This document shows, one piece after another, positions 37,806 to 40,065 of a stretch of 40,065 bases of DNA. Position 1 is the stretch's first letter. Each line of letters starts with the position of its first letter. The notes beneath the pieces are model-generated. The model ran no database searches. It was not told the DNA's origin and saw only the letters and a list, made by a program, of their open reading frames with translations. A program made the position numbers and the translations under genes. This DNA comes from Burkholderiales bacterium (GTDB lineage Bacteria; Pseudomonadota; Gammaproteobacteria; Burkholderiales; Burkholderiaceae_B), in assembly GCA_021299735.1 (NCBI GenBank), contig JAJTEM010000023.1:1-40065 (forward strand). The letters are read 5' to 3'.

Positions 37806-38084
37806 ATGGACAAACGCTATAAACCCTTGAGCCTAAGTGACCAACTGCGTATACGTCGGGAGGTTGTTGAAGACATTCTGAACAACCCACAGTGGCCCTT
37901 GCAACAGGTGGTTCAACACCTGAAAACCAGCCTGCGCTTAACCACCGCCGAACTGGCCAAAGTAGCTGGCATTTCAGCCCGCACCCTGCAAGACATTGAG
38001 CAAGGCCGCAGCCAGGAAACTGTGCAAACCATGAATAAAATTCTTGGGGTGATGGGTTTGCGTTTGGGGGTGTGTAAACAATAA
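37806..38084 (+). CDS. XRE-family helix-turn-helix regulator
   Basis: This 92-residue protein has a helix-turn-helix over residues about 48-80 (LTTAELAKVAGISARTLQDIEQG). Two upstream helices (SLSDQLRIRREVVEDILN) could serve for dimerisation. It resembles HipB/antitoxin-type regulators but has no toxin gene directly attached: the next genes, prlF-yhaV, form their own pair. ATG 37806 is preferred over GTG 37797; no Shine-Dalgarno is visible for either. It could be an orphan antitoxin or regulate its neighbours. Confidence 0.75.
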   Translation: MDKRYKPLSLSDQLRIRREVVEDILNNPQWPLQQVVQHLKTSLRLTTAELAKVAGISARTLQDIEQGRSQETVQTMNKILGVMGLRLGVCKQ

Positions 38085-38120
38085 ATTTAAGGCGCAACAC
38101 GCATCAATACAAAATCATGA

Positions 38121-38163
38121 CAATGCATTTGCATTGACATCGACAATTCACTTGCATTACCAT
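38121..38163 (+). promoter_or_regulatory. Promoter and paired operators of prlF-yhaV
   Basis: A consensus -35 box TTGACA (38134-38139) is followed after 18 bases by TACCAT (38158-38163). Overlapping the -35 is a perfect inverted repeat CAATGCA-TT-TGCATTG (38121-38136). An imperfect copy, CAATTCA-CT-TGCATTA (38144-38159), starts 23 bases later and covers the spacer and -10 edge. This fits autorepression by PrlF. Confidence 0.6.
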
Positions 38164-38198
38164 CGGCGGTAAAGGCTTTTTACTACAGGGAGCAAGCC

Positions 38199-38528
38199 AT
38201 GCCAACCCACCTTGAAGTTGAATCAACCCTAACGGATCGCTATCAAACCACGGTGCCCGAAACCGTACGCCGCGCACTCAAGCTGCGCAAGCGTGACAAA
38301 ATTCACTATGACATTCGCCCATCAGGCGAGGTGGTGCTTACACGTGCAGCCGATATTGAGCAAGACGACCCCGTTCTCGGCCAGTTTTTAAACTTTCTTG
38401 CGCACGATATTGCAAATCATCCCGAGCGCTTGCGCCCTGTCGAGGCTGCTTTCGCAAAACGTTTGCAAAAATTGGCAGGCAATATACAAGTTGACCTGAA
38501 TGCTGAATTGTCGGCAGAAGATGAATGA
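38199..38528 (+). CDS. prlF: PrlF (SohA) antitoxin
   Basis: This 109-residue protein has an N-terminal SpoVT/AbrB swapped-hairpin DNA-binding domain (ESTLTDRYQTTVPETVRRALKLRKRDKIHY, residues about 8-37). A C-terminal part then binds the toxin (DPVLGQFLNFLAHDIANHPERLRP). It is the antitoxin and autoregulator of the YhaV RNase. GGGAG lies 6 to 7 bases before the ATG. The stop overlaps the yhaV start (ATGA). Confidence 0.92.
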   Translation: MPTHLEVESTLTDRYQTTVPETVRRALKLRKRDKIHYDIRPSGEVVLTRAADIEQDDPVLGQFLNFLAHDIANHPERLRPVEAAFAKRLQKLAGNIQVDLNAELSAEDE

Positions 38529-39034
38529 GCCAAAGTGAACCATTGGTAATTCATGGCTGGACAGTTTTTGCACACCCCATGTTTCTTGCCCAACTTGAAA
38601 GCCTGGAGCAGCAAGTTCAAGCGCTAAAACAAAAAGACCCCGAGGGGTACAGCAAGAAAAACGCCAGCAAACGGCTTGCTGCCATTGTTAACCTAGCTTT
38701 CAATATTATTCCTCAAGACCCCACGAAGCCCGAGTATCGACAAGGTGGTACCCTAGGAGAAAATCGCAAGCATTGGTTCAGGGCCAAGTTTTTTCAGCAG
38801 TACCGCCTGTTTTTTCGCTACCACGCAGCAGCTAAAATAATTGTTCTAGCCTGGGTGAATGATGAAAACACAAAGCGCGCCTACGAAAGTGGCGACGATG
38901 CTTATCGAGTTTTCAGCAAAATGCTGAACAACGGAAATCCACCCGACGATTGGGAGCAACTACTGGCTGAAGCAAAAACAGAAAAAAACATGCTGCATGA
39001 AGTGGCTACCCCAGCGACGACAATGGCAAGTTAG
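38525..39034 (+). CDS. yhaV: YhaV ribonuclease toxin
   Basis: YhaV is a RelE-superfamily mRNA interferase neutralised by PrlF. The 169-residue protein has the family core HPMFLAQLESLEQQV, YSKKNASKRLAAI, WFRAKFFQQYRLFFRYH and VLAWVNDENTKRAYES. About 15 residues at the C-terminus go beyond the usual end. It is coupled to prlF by a four-base overlap. The pair appears intact. Confidence 0.93.
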   Translation: MSQSEPLVIHGWTVFAHPMFLAQLESLEQQVQALKQKDPEGYSKKNASKRLAAIVNLAFNIIPQDPTKPEYRQGGTLGENRKHWFRAKFFQQYRLFFRYHAAAKIIVLAWVNDENTKRAYESGDDAYRVFSKMLNNGNPPDDWEQLLAEAKTEKNMLHEVATPATTMAS

Positions 39035-39036
39035 CA

Positions 39037-39163
39037 AAACATTAAAATTTCACTTTGATAGAATTTATAGCGCGAAAATCCCATCCACTCCATTTAATTC
39101 CACCCTAATAGAATTTTTCAAATAAACCGGCTATTATTCTATTTAATTCCACCTAAATAGAAT
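39037..39163 (+). promoter_or_regulatory. Three HipB-type operator repeats before hipBA
   Basis: The proximal site is a perfect inverted repeat ATTCTATTTA (39136-39145), spacer ATTCCACC, TAAATAGAAT (39154-39163). A second copy, with the same spacer and right arm CTAATAGAAT, spans 39087-39114. A weaker third, with spacer ATTTCACT and right arm TTGATAGAAT, spans 39037-39064. The right arms are 50 and 49 bases apart. The arm-N8-arm geometry is that of known HipB operators. The proximal copy ends 2 bases before the hipB ATG. Confidence 0.65.
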
Positions 39164-39165
39164 TT

Positions 39166-39444
39166 ATGAAAAAAGTAAGCCCAACCACCGCCCCAAACCC
39201 AAACGAGGCCTGCACCCCAGCAACAGTAGGCTTGTTCATCAAAGCTGCACGCACCCAGCAAGGCCTAACCATTGAACAAGCAGCTGCACTGGGTGGCGTA
39301 AGCCTGGGCACCTTTGTGGCTGCGGAAAACAAAACCAGCACTCTGAAACTGGCCACAGTGTTCAAAATACTGAACAGCCTGGGTGTGCAACTACATGCCC
39401 AGCTGCCAGGCCAACAAAGCGGGGAAAACGATGGCTGGTTCTGA
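39166..39444 (+). CDS. hipB: HipB-like antitoxin/regulator
   Basis: This 92-residue XRE-type protein has its helix-turn-helix at residues about 22-58 (VGLFIKAARTQQGLTIEQAA, then LGGVSLGTFVAAEN). It should repress hipBA and neutralise HipA. The ATG directly follows an operator and has no Shine-Dalgarno, so the mRNA may be leaderless or the start may lie elsewhere. It overlaps hipA by 14 bases. Its toxin partner is truncated. Confidence 0.85.
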   Translation: MKKVSPTTAPNPNEACTPATVGLFIKAARTQQGLTIEQAAALGGVSLGTFVAAENKTSTLKLATVFKILNSLGVQLHAQLPGQQSGENDGWF

Positions 39445-39973
39445 ACACCAAAGCCTGGGGTTGTACATGGGCCAACAACATGTGGCCACAGTACATTTTG
39501 AATACACGCGCATTCACCGTTTTGAATACACAGCACAGTGGAAAGAAGAAGGCTTTGCACTTTCCCCACACTTGCCGTTACACAGCCAAATTACCGAAAA
39601 AGCGGCCAACCTGTTTTTAAGAAACATGTTTCCGGAAGGCAATATGTTTGACAAAGCCCTTCAATACCTCGCCATAAGCCGCGAGAATCACTTTGCCATA
39701 CTTGGCAAACTGGGCCTTGAAGCGCCTGGCGCACTAGCAATGGTGCAAAGCATTGAACAACTGCAACAGCCCGCACAATTCGAAGCGCTTGATCTGGATG
39801 AACTGGCAAAACGCCTGAACAACAACGACAGAAACCTTGCCGTGTGGAACGGGAAAGTGCGCCTTTCTGCCGCTGGCGTGCAAGACAAACTCAACGTAAT
39901 GCAACACCCCACACATGGCCTGGGCTTCGCAGATGGCGCATGGGTTTCCACCGGTAATACCCCCTGCAAATAA
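39431..39973 (+). pseudogene. hipA: HipA-like kinase toxin, truncated by IS3
   Basis: From ATG 39431 (GGGGA 6 bases upstream) the frame encodes the HipA N-terminal subdomain (SLGLYMGQQHVATVHFEYTR, FALSPHLPLHSQ, NLFLRNMFPEGNMF). It reaches the start of the ATP-binding region (LSAAGVQDKLNV) and then GFADGAWVST. After about 174 native residues the IS3 terminus begins (near 39953), adding GNTPCK and a stop. Full HipA has about 430 residues, so the kinase catalytic core is lost and the toxin should be inactive. HipA normally phosphorylates aminoacyl-tRNA synthetases. Confidence 0.88.
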
Positions 39974-40065
39974 ACGGGATCGGAAGTAGAATTTTCAACC
40001 ATAGAGGAAGAGAGTTCTGCAATGAAACAATCAAGGTTTACCGACAGCCAGATCATGGCAATCCT
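39953..40065 (+). mobile_element. IS3-family element, left (5') end
   Basis: The element starts near 39953 with GGTAATACCCCC, matching the reverse complement of the IS end at window position 113, and continues out of the window after the first codons of OrfA. It is inserted into hipA. The orientation is the same as that of the left-edge copy. The exact first base is uncertain by 1-2 positions. Confidence 0.85.
40022..40065 (+). CDS. IS3-family transposase OrfA, N-terminal fragment
   Basis: The frame starts MKQSRFTDSQIMAI and runs off the window. This is a standard OrfA start of IS3-family elements; OrfA carries a helix-turn-helix and, by frameshifting with OrfB, forms the transposase. A purine-rich GAGGAAGAGAG lies upstream of the ATG. 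Confidence 0.85.
   Translation, partial: MKQSRFTDSQIMAI

Overview
The window looks like chromosomal DNA of a betaproteobacterium, most likely Burkholderiales. The block of two M16 peptidases, rsmD, coaD and a YfhL-type ferredoxin, divergent from ftsY, ftsE and ftsX, is typical of that order. The moderate GC content and several chemoreceptors fit something near Limnobacter, but that genus is a guess. Both ends lie inside IS3-family elements in the same orientation: the 3' end of one copy on the left and the 5' end of another on the right. This is probably a contig that stops where a multi-copy IS could not be assembled through. Each copy interrupts a gene: a chemoreceptor on the left and hipA on the right.

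Layout. 1-1417: IS3 end and a broken chemoreceptor that also carries an in-frame stop. 1514-3454: a 646-residue protein ending in nine DUF4116-like repeats. 3551-4536: ychF broken by an internal deletion with frameshift. 4587-5888: an AsmA-like membrane-anchored protein. 5801-10129 (minus strand): catalytic and non-catalytic M16 peptidases, rsmD, coaD and ferredoxin. 10247-12849: ftsY-ftsE-ftsX. 12977-14980: an intact chemoreceptor.

14983-25717 holds the dTDP-L-rhamnose genes, all on the minus strand but split into three places: rfbA; rfbC with an RfaH/NusG-like gene; and rfbB, a 998-residue unrecognised protein and rfbD. Between these lie plus-strand inserts: a HEPN/MNT toxin-antitoxin pair, and a signalling group (small exported protein, CheY-like regulator, four-PAS soluble chemoreceptor). 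25788-28882 has a lipoprotein pair and a hybrid histidine kinase. 28886-36081 is a minus-strand GDP-sugar operon (gmd, colC, colD, gmm, an AAA/DUF4143 ATPase, manC) ending in a second HEPN/MNT pair. The His-for-Lys ColD signature points to GDP-L-colitose. No glycosyltransferase, flippase or polymerase is present, so these genes supply activated sugars to machinery encoded elsewhere.

36231-40065 is a toxin-antitoxin zone: a Fic-like protein with a phased operator array, a lone XRE regulator, prlF-yhaV, and hipBA with HipB-type operators whose hipA is cut by the right-hand IS3 copy.

The best leads are a 14-bp perfect inverted repeat that would bury the start codon of the CheY-like gene, two HepT/MntA-type modules both lodged in nucleotide-sugar loci, the 998-residue protein between rfbB and rfbD, the phased GCGCCA array before the Fic gene, and the broken ychF. 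No rRNA or tRNA genes and no CRISPR array were seen. No gene-free gap exceeds about 220 bases.
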